A DNA stretch of 49,000 bases from Candidatus Aminicenantota bacterium (GTDB taxonomy: Bacteria; Acidobacteriota; Aminicenantia; Aminicenantales; Aminicenantaceae): the NCBI GenBank assembly GCA_016927475.1, contig JAFGMO010000037.1, positions 1 through 49,000 of the forward strand, given 5' to 3'. The notes under the pieces were generated by a model. The model did not search any database, was not told where the DNA came from, and worked only from the letters and a program-made list of their open reading frames with translations. The translations under genes were made by a program, and so were the position numbers. This document shows positions 8,848 to 17,947 of the stretch, piece by piece (the stretch's first letter is position 1; each line of letters opens with the position of its first letter).

Positions 8848-11715
8848 TTATTCCAAAATGGGGTCACGGCGAACGGTCAGCGGCTTGACGATTGTCTTTC
8901 CGGCGGCTTTAAAGGTTATCCGGTAAATGCCGGCCTCAGCGGGAATAGGATTCAGCTTGTTCGTCCGTCTGTTGATTCCCGCATATTTTTGGCCGCGATC
9001 GATAAGGGATTTTTCGAGTTTATCGCTTATCTCCCGTCTTTCCTGCCATTCCGCAGCTTTATATTCTTCCAGAAGTTTTTTCTCCGCTTCATTCAATTCC
9101 GGAGGAGTAAACCAAAAACGCCAGACAAAACGGTTGAAACCGGGTTTTGTTCTTATCTTAGGCGATACAGTCAGACTCCCGTCTAAGGTGGAAATCTCCA
9201 GCGAAGCTTCCTCTATATCCGTTCCCAGGTAATAATGAATAAAGGCCCCTTGCTGCGGGTTTTCTCCTCTGAATAAAAAATGACCCCTGGAACCGCCCCG
9301 GCTTATGGACTGCCAGAGGGTGGCCATACGGACATCAAAAAGATAAGCCTTTTCTGAATCGACAGCCGTATTCATCTGCTGCAGGGGAGTGATATCATCA
9401 CAAATCCAGATTCCCCGGCCGTGCGTCCCGATGATGATATCCCCATAGAGAGGATGAATCAAAATGTCATGTACGGCCACGGTCGGAAGATTTTTCATAA
9501 AAGATTCCCAGTTCACGCCGCCGTCGATCGATACGAACAGCCCGAATTCCGTGCCGAGAAAAAGCAGCTCAGGATTGACGGGGTCTTCACGGATAACATA
9601 GGCAACCTGTCCTTCGGGCAGGCCAACTCCCAAGTCGGCCCATGTCCGGCCCATGTCCGTGGTTTTGAAGACCCAAGGTTTGAAGTTATCGCTGCGGTGT
9701 CCGTCGAGGGTGACATAGCATACCGCCTTGTCGAAATGGGAAGCTTCGACGCGGCTTACCCAGATCCCGTCCGGAGCATTGGGAATATTCTCCCGGACAT
9801 TGCCCCAGGTTTTTCCCCCATTGTTTGTCACCTGAATATTCCCGTCGTCGGTTCCGGCCCAGATGATATCGGGCGATAAAGGAGATTCAGAGATGGTTAC
9901 GATCGTGCAATGGTTCTCGGCCCCGGTCACGTCATCGGTCAATCCCCCGGTTTTACGGTCGATTTTTACGGGATCCGCTGTGCTCAGGTCGGGACTGATG
10001 ATCTCCCAGGATTCTCCCCGGTCCCGGCTTTTAAACAAAAAATTCCCGCCGAAATAGACGGTCCCGGGCGTATGGGATGAGACGACGATCGGGCTGCTCC
10101 AGTTGAAACGGAAGGGGTCGTCATCCCCCCATCCGGCTTCTTTCTGAAGCTTCAGTATCTCCGGCGTTACCCATCCATCATAATTGATGATGTTTTCTTT
10201 CCTTGGCTTGATGAATGTTCCCTCACGGGTTTCGACGTCAATCCGCCGGATGTTCCCCTGCTGGCTTTCGCAGTAGACGGTCGTCCAATCATGGGGATCA
10301 ACGGGCGTGTAAAAACCGTCGCCGCCTCCGATTCGGAACCAGTGATCGGTTAAGATGCCCGCATTGTCCCGGCTATTTGAGGGACCGCCCCAGGAACCAT
10401 TGTCCTGAAGCCCTCCGTAGACCCAATAGGGATCACGGTTGTCGGCCCCGACGGCGTAAAACTGGCTGACAGGCAGATTGTCGAAAAAGATGTAGGTTTT
10501 TCCGTGATCGTGGGTCAGGGCGGCACCCCCGTCATTTCCAATGTAGTAGCGGTCCTTGTTTTGGGGATCGGACCAAAAAGCGTGATAATCACCGTGAATA
10601 GCAGTATTCTGACGTTTCAGCGTTTTACCGCCGTCTTTGGAGATGAGATAGCTTCCGGTAACAACATAGACGATCTGGTCATCGAGGGGATTGACGAAAA
10701 TATGGCTGTAGTAGAAGGGACGGTTGTTGTAGCGGTTCATATACTGCCAAGTTTCACCGCCGTCTTCCGAACGGTAGATGCCTGAACCGAGCTTTGACAT
10801 ATCTTTATAGTCAGGATTATCCTTGCCATTCGGGAGTTTTTCCCGGGGATGAAAACCATGCTCGAAAAAAGCCATAAGCACATTGGGCTTGCTGCGGCAA
10901 ATGGCCAGGCCGATTTTCCCCGTGTCCCCCTCGGGAAGACCGGTGGTCAGTTTTTTCCAGTTCTGGCCCCCGTTCGTGCTTTTAAAAATGCCTCCGTTGG
11001 GCCCGCCGCTGTCAAAACGGTAGGGTCGGCGGAGCCTCTGCCAGAAACCGACATAAAGAACTTCCGGATTTGATGGATCGATGACCATGTCAATGGCCCC
11101 CGTCTTGCCGTCATCGGGAAGGCCGTTGGCCAGCTTTTCCCATGTTTTTCCGCCGTCTGTAGTCTTAAAAAGGCCGCGGCTTCCTGAATATCCCCAGATA
11201 TGTCCCCCGGCGGCCGCATAGACGATGTCCGGGTTGCCGGGATGAATCAAAATTTTTGAGATGGAATGGGTCTCCTTGAGTCCCATGTTGGTGAAGGTTC
11301 TTCCGCCATCGGTCGACTTATAAATACCGTCTCCCCAGGCGATGCTGTTGCGTGTGTTTTTTTCACCGGTCCCGACCCAGATAATGTCGGGATTTGTCTG
11401 GCACAGGACGATATCCCCGATGGAAGCCGCTCCATATTCATCGAAAATGGGCTTCCAGGTGATTCCGGCGTTGGTGGACTTCCAGACACCTCCCGAAGCA
11501 GACCCGATGATAACGTGGGTGAAATCGCTGTCCAGCGCTTCGATATCCGAGATGCGGCCGGACATGTTGGCCGGTCCGACACTTCGCCAACGAAACGCCT
11601 GCTCAATTTCCGAATCCTTTGTATTTTCCGCATTTAAAGAGGTCAAGAAAAAAGCACAGCTTAAAAACAAAAAAACAGCCGTGAAGACTGCAGCCTTCCT
11701 TTGACACAAAATCAT
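8848..11715 (-). CDS. Secreted BNR/sortilin-like multi-blade propeller protein
   Basis: This 955-residue protein belongs to the large group of exported Vps10/sortilin-like or BNR-repeat 'glycosyl hydrolase' proteins common in Acidobacteriota and Bacteroidota. After a signal peptide come two propellers built from Asp-box repeats of the form SxDxGxTW (for example 'KSTDGGRTF', 'KTTDGGKTWEKL', 'RSEDGGETWQYM', 'KSRDRGESWEII', 'TDMGRTWADL'). A conserved N-terminal segment reads 'WRSVGPANMSGRISDIEAL'. The C-terminal 150 residues are a beta-sandwich-like tail ('KPLTVRRDPIL'). Such proteins are often annotated as hydrolases, but I see no convincing catalytic site. Carbohydrate or protein binding is equally possible. 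The ATG has a strong GAGGAGGA site. It is monocistronic. Confidence 0.85.
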   Translation of the reverse strand: MILCQRKAAVFTAVFLFLSCAFFLTSLNAENTKDSEIEQAFRWRSVGPANMSGRISDIEALDSDFTHVIIGSASGGVWKSTNAGITWKPIFDEYGAASIGDIVLCQTNPDIIWVGTGEKNTRNSIAWGDGIYKSTDGGRTFTNMGLKETHSISKILIHPGNPDIVYAAAGGHIWGYSGSRGLFKTTDGGKTWEKLANGLPDDGKTGAIDMVIDPSNPEVLYVGFWQRLRRPYRFDSGGPNGGIFKSTNGGQNWKKLTTGLPEGDTGKIGLAICRSKPNVLMAFFEHGFHPREKLPNGKDNPDYKDMSKLGSGIYRSEDGGETWQYMNRYNNRPFYYSHIFVNPLDDQIVYVVTGSYLISKDGGKTLKRQNTAIHGDYHAFWSDPQNKDRYYIGNDGGAALTHDHGKTYIFFDNLPVSQFYAVGADNRDPYWVYGGLQDNGSWGGPSNSRDNAGILTDHWFRIGGGDGFYTPVDPHDWTTVYCESQQGNIRRIDVETREGTFIKPRKENIINYDGWVTPEILKLQKEAGWGDDDPFRFNWSSPIVVSSHTPGTVYFGGNFLFKSRDRGESWEIISPDLSTADPVKIDRKTGGLTDDVTGAENHCTIVTISESPLSPDIIWAGTDDGNIQVTNNGGKTWGNVRENIPNAPDGIWVSRVEASHFDKAVCYVTLDGHRSDNFKPWVFKTTDMGRTWADLGVGLPEGQVAYVIREDPVNPELLFLGTEFGLFVSIDGGVNWESFMKNLPTVAVHDILIHPLYGDIIIGTHGRGIWICDDITPLQQMNTAVDSEKAYLFDVRMATLWQSISRGGSRGHFLFRGENPQQGAFIHYYLGTDIEEASLEISTLDGSLTVSPKIRTKPGFNRFVWRFWFTPPELNEAEKKLLEEYKAAEWQERREISDKLEKSLIDRGQKYAGINRRTNKLNPIPAEAGIYRITFKAAGKTIVKPLTVRRDPILE

Positions 11716-11852
11716 CTTTCCTCCTCATAAAGTCAGAATAGGAATCATGTCCGCTATTTCCGTCCGTTAAAGACATGAAACAACGTGTATCAAGAAGATT
11801 CATTATAAAGGAAACTCACTCCAACCTGAAGTTTTTATCCACAATAAATTAG

Positions 11853-11973
11853 CCTGAATTATTCATACGCCGGCTTGTCCGGGATACCCAGTTATCGATA
11901 TGACAAGTATTGCTTATAATCCTGGATCACCCGGATGAACCGGGTGATGACTGTTGCTATCTTTTAGGTAATA
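11853..11973. repeat. Composite intergenic repeat, copy A (CCTGAATTATTCA end plus hairpin block)
   Basis: The copy starts with CCTGAATTATTCAT (11853-11866) and contains a 66-nt block (11908-11973) that matches the reverse complement of 35517-35582 at 60 of 66 positions. The block carries the hairpin ATCACCCGG-atgaa-CCGGGTGAT (11926-11948) and ends two bases short of the aroF stop codon. No U-tract follows the hairpin on the minus strand, so I treat it as a mobile or REP-like repeat rather than the terminator of the trp operon. The rest of 11716-11974 is without a gene. Confidence 0.7.
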
Positions 11974-11974
11974 A

Positions 11975-12988
11975 CTATATGTGCCGTCCGACCGCCCCAG
12001 CCACGGCCGATAACTCTTTCATCATCCTGCGGAATTTATCCGGCGTCAGGCTTTGCTTCCCGTCGCTCAAAGCCTTCTTCGGTTGGGGATGGACTTCAAC
12101 AATAAGGGCATCGGCTCCGGCGGCCACGGCAGCCTTGGCAAGGGGAATAACAAGAGAATCCATCCCCCCGGCGTGACTGGGATCGACACAGACCGGCAGG
12201 TGAGACAGATTTTGAAGCAGGGGTACGGCAGCCACATCCAACGTGTTTCTTGTCATCTTTTCAAAGGTACGGATTCCCCTTTCGCAGAGAATGACCCGGG
12301 ATCCCCCGTTTGAAAGAATATACTCGGCGGCTGTTAAAAATTCCTCCACCGTAGCCATCATTCCCCGCTTCAATAAGACCGGCCGGTTTGCACGTCCCAC
12401 GGCCTCCAAAAGAGAATAGTTCTGCATGTTACGGGTTCCTACCTGAAGTATGTCCGCTACCTCCGCCACACGGATTATCTTTTCCGGAGACATCACTTCT
12501 GTAACGACCGGCAAACCGGTTTTTTGCTTAGCCTCCTGCAAATAATCCAATCCTTTTTCTCCAAGTCCCTGGAAACTGTAAGGAGACGTTCTCGGTTTGA
12601 AAGCTCCTCCCCTTAAAAAACTGGCTCCCGCCTCTTTAACCGCACAGGCCGTCTCCAAGAGCATAGTTCTATTCTCAACAGCGCAGGGACCGGCCATGAC
12701 GACAACCTTTTCTCCTCCGATGTTCACTCCTCCTAAGCAAAAAACACTCTTTTGCGGCCTGAATTCCCGGCTGGCCAACTTGAAGGGATGGGACATCAAA
12801 ACGACTTCCTCAACTCCGGGAAACTCCGACAACCGCTTGAAAAGGTCCTCCCGCTTACAGCCCGTCAATCCGATGACCGTCCTTGTATCATTTCTGGAGA
12901 CACGTACTTCAAGGCCATTGTTTCCGGCCTCTTGAAGCACCCTCGATACCTGATCCAAAGTTGCTTCCGGTTTCATGATGACCATCAT
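11975..12988 (-). CDS. aroF: 3-deoxy-7-phosphoheptulonate (DAHP) synthase
   Basis: It condenses phosphoenolpyruvate and erythrose 4-phosphate, the first step of aromatic amino acid synthesis. The 337-residue product is of the AroA-I-beta type. An N-terminal ferredoxin-like regulatory domain (about 1-70, '[17 protein letters not shown]') is followed by the barrel with 'MAGPCAVE', '[16 protein letters not shown]', 'CVDPSHAGG' and '[17 protein letters not shown]'. In relatives such as the Thermotoga enzyme, the N-terminal domain mediates feedback inhibition by Phe/Tyr. The start codon directly follows the trpA stop (TAA-ATG), so it is the eighth gene of the trp operon and should be governed by the Trp attenuator at 19383-19512. 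The symbol follows the Bacillus/Thermotoga-type convention; aroA or aroG labels are also used. Confidence 0.95.
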   Translation of the reverse strand: MMVIMKPEATLDQVSRVLQEAGNNGLEVRVSRNDTRTVIGLTGCKREDLFKRLSEFPGVEEVVLMSHPFKLASREFRPQKSVFCLGGVNIGGEKVVVMAGPCAVENRTMLLETACAVKEAGASFLRGGAFKPRTSPYSFQGLGEKGLDYLQEAKQKTGLPVVTEVMSPEKIIRVAEVADILQVGTRNMQNYSLLEAVGRANRPVLLKRGMMATVEEFLTAAEYILSNGGSRVILCERGIRTFEKMTRNTLDVAAVPLLQNLSHLPVCVDPSHAGGMDSLVIPLAKAAVAAGADALIVEVHPQPKKALSDGKQSLTPDKFRRMMKELSAVAGAVGRHI

Positions 12989-13801
12989 TTAGACTCCATT
13001 CCCCAGCCCGTCAAGGGCCTTTCTTATATTTTTCATGAGTGAGCTTGCCCGGCGCAAAGCCGAAAAATCCTTTTCTTTTCCCAGAAAAAAATGAATAAGG
13101 GCGCTTCCGACAATAACTCCGTCGCACAAAAGACCGACTTTTTTTGCCTGAAGGGGAGTGGAAATGCCAAAACCGATACAAAGAGGTTTGTCCGTTTGTT
13201 TTCTTACGGATAAGACGTATTCGGACAATCCCCGGGGAAGATGTTCCCTCATTCCCGTCACCCCCGTTAATGAAACAAGGTAGATAAATCCCCCCTTTCT
13301 TCTTCCTGCTTCATGCATTCTTTGCTTCGATGTTGTCGGAGCGACAAGGGGAATAAGGTCCACACCGGCCCGGTCGAAACATTCTTCCCAGGGCGCGCTT
13401 TCTTCAAGGGGCAGGTCGGGAACAATAAGTCCTTGAATACCCGCTTCAGCCAACATTCGGCCCATATCAGCAGGACTTTCCTGGAGTATCGTGTTGAAGT
13501 AGGCCATAAGAATAAATCCGGCCCTCAATCTTTTTTTTAAAAAATTCAGCTCTTCCAAAAGCTTTTTGAAGGCAAATCCGGAATTCAGCACGCAGCGGTC
13601 GGCAGACCGGATCACTTCCCCATCTGCAAGAGGATCGGAAAAGGGCACGCCGATCTCAATCCAATCGGCGCCCGCGTCATCGGCTCTGAGGAGAAGCTCA
13701 CGGAAAAGGGCCCTATCAGGAAAAAGACCGGTAAAAAAGGGAATGAATGCCTTGCGTCCGGATGCAAGCAAAACAGGAAAAGACTCACTTGGTCTGGCCA
13801 C
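12989..13801 (-). CDS. trpA: Tryptophan synthase alpha subunit
   Basis: TrpA cleaves indole-3-glycerol phosphate to indole and glyceraldehyde 3-phosphate inside the alpha2-beta2 complex. I place the start at the GTG at 13801, giving 270 residues. GGAGGAG precedes it, and this start puts the catalytic residues Glu49 ('[11 protein letters not shown]') and Asp60 ('DPLADG') at the same numbers as in E. coli TrpA. A longer ORF reaching 13993 lies antiparallel in register inside trpB and has no TrpA-like sequence there. The phosphate site 'GFGIS' is present. The gene overlaps the end of trpB by 17 nt and abuts aroF. Confidence 0.95.
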   Translation of the reverse strand: MARPSESFPVLLASGRKAFIPFFTGLFPDRALFRELLLRADDAGADWIEIGVPFSDPLADGEVIRSADRCVLNSGFAFKKLLEELNFLKKRLRAGFILMAYFNTILQESPADMGRMLAEAGIQGLIVPDLPLEESAPWEECFDRAGVDLIPLVAPTTSKQRMHEAGRRKGGFIYLVSLTGVTGMREHLPRGLSEYVLSVRKQTDKPLCIGFGISTPLQAKKVGLLCDGVIVGSALIHFFLGKEKDFSALRRASSLMKNIRKALDGLGNGV

Positions 13802-14981
13802 GCTTTTCCTCCTCCCATGCGATGATATCCAGGTCCTTATCTCCCCGACCCGATAGATTGATGACCACAATGCCGTCCTTCGGCAGCCCGAAGACCGGGT
13901 TCCGCAGATAGGTAAGAGCATGGGCCGACTCAAGCGCAGGAATGATTCCTTCCTTTCGGGAAAGCTCAAAAAAGCTCCGTAAAACCTCGTCATCTCTCAC
14001 AGCAGTGATTTTCAACCGGCCGCTGTCTTTGAGAAAGCTCAATTCCGGCCCGACGCCGGGATAATCCAGGCCGGCTGAAATGGAGTGAGAAGGAAGGACC
14101 TGTCCCTCATCATCTTGAAGAAGATAACTGAAAGCACCGTGGAGGACTCCTGGCCTGCCCATGGCGAGTGTGGCGGCATGCTGTCCGTTATTTCCCCCTC
14201 TTCCGCCGGCTTCAATACCCACAAGGTTCACCCTTTCTTCCTTCAGAAAAGGAAAAAACAATCCCATCGCGTTGGAACCGCCGCCGATGCAGGCAAGAAG
14301 CATATCGGGAAGCATTCCCTCAGCCTCATAGACCTGACGCTTTACCTCGCTTCCGATCACCGATTGGAAATCCCTGACGATAAGCGGATAGGGATGCGGC
14401 CCTACCACCGAACCTAAAAGGTAATAGGAATCTTCAACATGAGTGACCCAATCGCGAACGGCCGCGTTGACGGCCTCCTTCAATGTTCCTGCGCCTTCAT
14501 CAACCTTTATAACTTCGGCACCCAGAATTTCCATACGCATACGGTTGGAAGACTGCCGGTGGAAATCCGTCATTCCCATGTATACCTGGCATCTGAGGCC
14601 GAGGGCCGCGCAGGCGGACGCAACAGCCACTCCATGTTGACCAGCTCCGGTTTCGGCAATAATCCTTTTTTTGCCCATTTTTCTCGCCAGCAGAGCCTGT
14701 CCGATACAGTTGTTGATTTTGTGGGCTCCCGTATGACAGAGGTCCTCCCGCTTGAGATAAACGCGGCATCCGTATCTTTGGCTGAGCCTCCTTGCGAACT
14801 GAAGAGGGGTCGGCCTTCCGACAAAACATCGAAGGTATTCCCCGTATTCTTTTTGAAAATGAGGATCATTACTGACCCGGGCATATTCAGACTCAAGCCG
14901 GAAAAGACTTTCCATCAGGGTCTCGGGAACGTACCGTCCTCCGTAGCATCCATATTTTCCTCGAACCGGATTTTGCTCCAT
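13785..14981 (-). CDS. trpB: Tryptophan synthase beta subunit
   Basis: TrpB is the PLP enzyme that joins indole and serine to make tryptophan. The 398-residue product is of the standard TrpB1 type: it begins '[15 protein letters not shown]', has the PLP lysine K88 in 'HTGAHKINN', and the phosphate-binding loop '[11 protein letters not shown]'. It ends with '[10 protein letters not shown]'. Length is typical. It overlaps the trpF gene by 67 nt at its start, an unusually long overlap in an operon where most junctions are 4 nt. Confidence 0.97.
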   Translation of the reverse strand: MEQNPVRGKYGCYGGRYVPETLMESLFRLESEYARVSNDPHFQKEYGEYLRCFVGRPTPLQFARRLSQRYGCRVYLKREDLCHTGAHKINNCIGQALLARKMGKKRIIAETGAGQHGVAVASACAALGLRCQVYMGMTDFHRQSSNRMRMEILGAEVIKVDEGAGTLKEAVNAAVRDWVTHVEDSYYLLGSVVGPHPYPLIVRDFQSVIGSEVKRQVYEAEGMLPDMLLACIGGGSNAMGLFFPFLKEERVNLVGIEAGGRGGNNGQHAATLAMGRPGVLHGAFSYLLQDDEGQVLPSHSISAGLDYPGVGPELSFLKDSGRLKITAVRDDEVLRSFFELSRKEGIIPALESAHALTYLRNPVFGLPKDGIVVINLSGRGDKDLDIIAWEEEKRGQTK

Positions 14982-15574
14982 AACTTCACCTTATAAATAA
15001 ATTTTTTTAGACGAAGGGGACATTTTTTTCCCCCTTCGCGTTCCACTCCTCGGCAGACATCCACGGCGTGGGGAGTGCACTGCCTGAGAACATCATTAAT
15101 ATTTTCAGGAGTAAGGCCCCCTGCCAGGATAACTTTCCCCCATCTCCCCGCTTCCCTGACCAATTCCGCTTCGATGGGCGCCGTATGTGTCCCGCCTTTC
15201 GGTAAATCCAGCATGAAAAAGGGAAGGGCTGACCTCCTTATATCCTCCAATGCTTTTTTTTCGCTTATTTCAAAGACCTTGATGGCCTTTTCCCTGAATT
15301 GATCGAAACAGGAACGGGTCACACGGCCGTGAAATTGAACACGGTCTAATCCGCATTCTGCGGCGATCTTTTTAACCGTCCCGGCTTCGGGATTAACAAA
15401 CACGCCGACGGTCTGAACAAAAGGGGGAAGCTTCTCGATGATTTTCCGCACTGTTCGCGTGGAGACTTTGCGGGGACCCGGTACAAAAACGAATCCCAGG
15501 GCATCGGCTCCCCATTCCGCAGCCCGCAAAGCATCGTCCTTATTGGTGACACCGCAGATTTTGACGCGGATCAT
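14915..15574 (-). CDS. trpF: Phosphoribosylanthranilate isomerase
   Basis: TrpF converts N-(5-phosphoribosyl)anthranilate to CdRP. The barrel has '[12 protein letters not shown]' with the catalytic Cys7, '[16 protein letters not shown]', 'QTVGVFVNP', 'VQFHG' and '[11 protein letters not shown]'. The usual DVSSGVE phosphate loop reads DVCRGVE here, a small deviation. At 219 residues it is somewhat long, because the reading frame runs 67 nt into trpB. The C-terminal 20 residues ('[18 protein letters not shown]') are probably non-essential. The start ATG overlaps the trpC stop by ATGA. Confidence 0.95.
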   Translation of the reverse strand: MIRVKICGVTNKDDALRAAEWGADALGFVFVPGPRKVSTRTVRKIIEKLPPFVQTVGVFVNPEAGTVKKIAAECGLDRVQFHGRVTRSCFDQFREKAIKVFEISEKKALEDIRRSALPFFMLDLPKGGTHTAPIEAELVREAGRWGKVILAGGLTPENINDVLRQCTPHAVDVCRGVEREGGKKCPLRLKKFIYKVKLWSKIRFEENMDATEDGTFPRP

Positions 15575-16359
15575 AGCCCCTCCAAAACATGCCGGAATCC
15601 GGAAAGCGTCCGGGCCGGATTGGAGGATGTGATCAGAGCTTCACCGATAAGAAAAGCCTGAACCGGAAAGTCTTCATACAAGCGCAGGTCCTTCTTCGTT
15701 TTTATGCCGCTTTCCACCACCTTGATCTTTTTTTCGGGGATCATCGGAAGAAGGGATTGGGCTGTCGCCGGATCGACGGCAAAAGTCTTGAGGTTGCGGT
15801 TGTTGATGCCGATGATGCCCGCTCCAGCGTTCAGGGCCCGGACAAGATTATCTCTGTCATGAACCTCGACAAGAGCATCCAAATGAAGCTCCGCGGCAGT
15901 CTGGAGGAAACGCGACAGCTTTTCCGATGAAAGAATGGAAGAAATAAGAAGAACAGCATCTGCTCCCAGCATCCGGGATTCAACGATCTGATATTCATCG
16001 ACGATAAAGTCTTTCCGCAGAATGGGAAGACTCACCGCCTCCTTCAGAACGGGGATATCCGCCGCCCTCCCTTTGAAAAAAATTTCCTCAGTGACCATCG
16101 ATACCGCCGCAGCGCCGTTTTTCCTGTAGGCACAAGCCAGCTCCGCCATCCTGTCTCCTTCGTATAAAAGACCTTTTGACGGAGAAGCTTTTTTGACCTC
16201 GGCAATGATGTTTTTTCCCCGGCGGATAGCTCCGGCGAAGGATAAGGGAGGGGGAACATCAGCAGCCATATGAAGGAGGGTTTCCATGGGAAAGCTTTTT
16301 TTCTTCCGCTGAACCGCCGAACGCGTCTGAATTAAAACTTCATCGATGAAATTCTTCAT
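15571..16359 (-). CDS. trpC: Indole-3-glycerol phosphate synthase
   Basis: TrpC closes the indole ring from CdRP. The 262-residue barrel has 'IIAEVKKASPSKG' (catalytic Lys), 'LRKDFIVDEYQI' (Lys/Asp), 'GINNRNLKTF', 'VVESGI' and 'FLIGEAL'. I chose the ATG at 16359, which overlaps the trpD stop as ATGA and is preceded by AGGAG, instead of a start seven codons upstream. TrpC and TrpF are separate genes here, not fused as in E. coli. Confidence 0.96.
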   Translation of the reverse strand: MKNFIDEVLIQTRSAVQRKKKSFPMETLLHMAADVPPPLSFAGAIRRGKNIIAEVKKASPSKGLLYEGDRMAELACAYRKNGAAAVSMVTEEIFFKGRAADIPVLKEAVSLPILRKDFIVDEYQIVESRMLGADAVLLISSILSSEKLSRFLQTAAELHLDALVEVHDRDNLVRALNAGAGIIGINNRNLKTFAVDPATAQSLLPMIPEKKIKVVESGIKTKKDLRLYEDFPVQAFLIGEALITSSNPARTLSGFRHVLEGL

Positions 16360-17375
16360 GACTTTTTTCTCCTGGTCCAATCCATATACTCAATGAATGT
16401 TTGTTCCGCCCTTCCCGAGTCTAAAGACTTGCGGGCCATCTCCACACCGGTTCTCAGGTCCGCGGCTGCACCGGAAACGAATACGGCCGCTCCGGCATTA
16501 AGAAGCACCATATCTCTGGCGGCTCCCTTTTTTCCCGCCATCACATCTCGAAAGATACAAACATTTTCTTCAACGGAGCGGACCTGAATGGAAGCCAGGT
16601 TTTTGTGTTTTCTCCCGTATTCCTCCGGAAAAATCTCCATCTCTTTGATTTTTTTCGGCCCTACCAAGAAGGCTTGTGTCGGTGCACAAACAGATATCTC
16701 ATCCAATCCATCGCGTGAATGGACGACCAGGGCTTTTTCCGTGCCCATCATCTGCAGCGCCCTGGAAACAGGCAAAAGAAGATTTTCATCATAAACTCCG
16801 AGAAGCTGACGTTTGACACGAACGGGATTAGCCAGGGGACCGATAATATTAAACAAGGTGCGAACTCCAATCTCCTGCCTGGGCCGAAGGGCAATACGCA
16901 TGGCAGGGTGAAAAAGAGGTGCGAATAAAAATCCGAAACCGACGTCATCGACGGCTTTTGCCGCCAGGAGTGGAGAGAGAGAGAGGTCCGCTCCTAAAGC
17001 CTCCATCAGGTCGGCACTCCCGCACCGGCTGGAGACGGAACGGTTGCCGTGTTTGGCCACCCCGACACCCGCACCCGCCGCGACAAAAGATGAAATGGTG
17101 GAAACGCTGAAGGTGGAACGCCCGTCCCCTCCTGTTCCGCACAGGTCGATAAGGTCTTCCCTTTTTATCTTCGGCCGGACCGCTTTACTGAGCATACCTG
17201 TCACTCCACCAAGAATTTCTTCGACTTTTTCGCCTTTCATTTTCAGGGCCATGAGAAAAGCACCGATCTGGGCCGCTGTCGTTTTTTTCGAAAAAATTTC
17301 CGTCATTACCTTCTCCATTTCCACCCAGGCTAAACTTTTTCCTTGAGATAACACAGAAATTGCTTCCTTGATCAT
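16356..17375 (-). CDS. trpD: Anthranilate phosphoribosyltransferase
   Basis: TrpD transfers phosphoribose from PRPP to anthranilate. The glycine-rich PRPP loop GTGGDGRSTFSVST begins at residue 80. Also present are 'KHGNRSVSSRCGSADLMEALG' and 'RTLFNIIGPLANP', both strongly conserved in the family. At 339 residues it is a stand-alone enzyme with no fused glutaminase domain. ATGA overlaps join it to trpG upstream and trpC downstream, implying translational coupling. Confidence 0.97.
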   Translation of the reverse strand: MIKEAISVLSQGKSLAWVEMEKVMTEIFSKKTTAAQIGAFLMALKMKGEKVEEILGGVTGMLSKAVRPKIKREDLIDLCGTGGDGRSTFSVSTISSFVAAGAGVGVAKHGNRSVSSRCGSADLMEALGADLSLSPLLAAKAVDDVGFGFLFAPLFHPAMRIALRPRQEIGVRTLFNIIGPLANPVRVKRQLLGVYDENLLLPVSRALQMMGTEKALVVHSRDGLDEISVCAPTQAFLVGPKKIKEMEIFPEEYGRKHKNLASIQVRSVEENVCIFRDVMAGKKGAARDMVLLNAGAAVFVSGAAADLRTGVEMARKSLDSGRAEQTFIEYMDWTRRKKS

Positions 17376-17947
17376 CTTTTACCTCCAAGTTGAAGAAAAT
17401 TTGACAATATATTTTTCCCTTCATCGGTCAGGAAAGATTCCGGGTGAAACTGGACTCCGGCATCAGGTTTTTCTTTATTCCTGATCCCCATGATCACTCC
17501 ATCATCGGAAAAAGCCGATATCTCCAGACAGGACGGAAGGGATGTTTCATCCACAACTAGAGAATGATAGCGGACCGCCCAAAAAGGATTTCGAATCCCC
17601 TCGAAGAGCCCTTTTTCATCATGGTGAATCCGGGAAAGTTTGCCGTGCATGATTTTTTCCGACCTCTTGATTTTGCCGCCGAGTATGAAACTCAGGCACT
17701 GATGCCCCAGACAGACTCCCAAAATAGGAATTTTGCCTGAAAAAAAACGGATCATGTCGTTGGATATGCCGGCATTGAGGGGCGCGCCCGGGCCTGGAGA
17801 AATAACCAACGCTTCCGGCTTCAATGCCGCCGCCTCCGTAATTTTTAAGGCATCGTTTCTTTTGACCAAGACGTTTTTTCCCAGTTCCATAAAAGCCTGG
17901 GCCAGGTTAAAAACAAAAGAATCATAGTTGTCGATGATGAGTATCAT
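17372..17947 (-). CDS. trpG: Anthranilate synthase glutamine amidotransferase subunit
   Basis: TrpG hydrolyses glutamine and feeds ammonia to TrpE. This class I glutaminase has its nucleophile Cys79 in 'GVCLGHQCL', and His168/Glu170 in 'FHPES' complete the triad. The oxyanion-site 'PGPGAP' is present. The 191-residue length is normal. In other bacteria the same subunit may also serve PabB; no pabB is visible here. Both ends overlap neighbours by ATGA. Confidence 0.96.
   Translation of the reverse strand: MILIIDNYDSFVFNLAQAFMELGKNVLVKRNDALKITEAAALKPEALVISPGPGAPLNAGISNDMIRFFSGKIPILGVCLGHQCLSFILGGKIKRSEKIMHGKLSRIHHDEKGLFEGIRNPFWAVRYHSLVVDETSLPSCLEISAFSDDGVIMGIRNKEKPDAGVQFHPESFLTDEGKNILSNFLQLGGKR

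Noticed and set aside
11926..11948. CACCCGG/CCGGGTG hairpin as intrinsic terminator of the trp operon
   Set aside because: There is no U-run after it on the minus strand, and the same block occurs at 35517-35582 in the other orientation away from any such operon end, so it is better treated as a repeat.
13802..13993. N-terminal extension of trpA
   Set aside because: The extra 64 residues come from the trpB region read out of frame and have no TrpA similarity. The GTG at 13801 has a strong ribosome-binding site and restores E. coli-like residue numbers.
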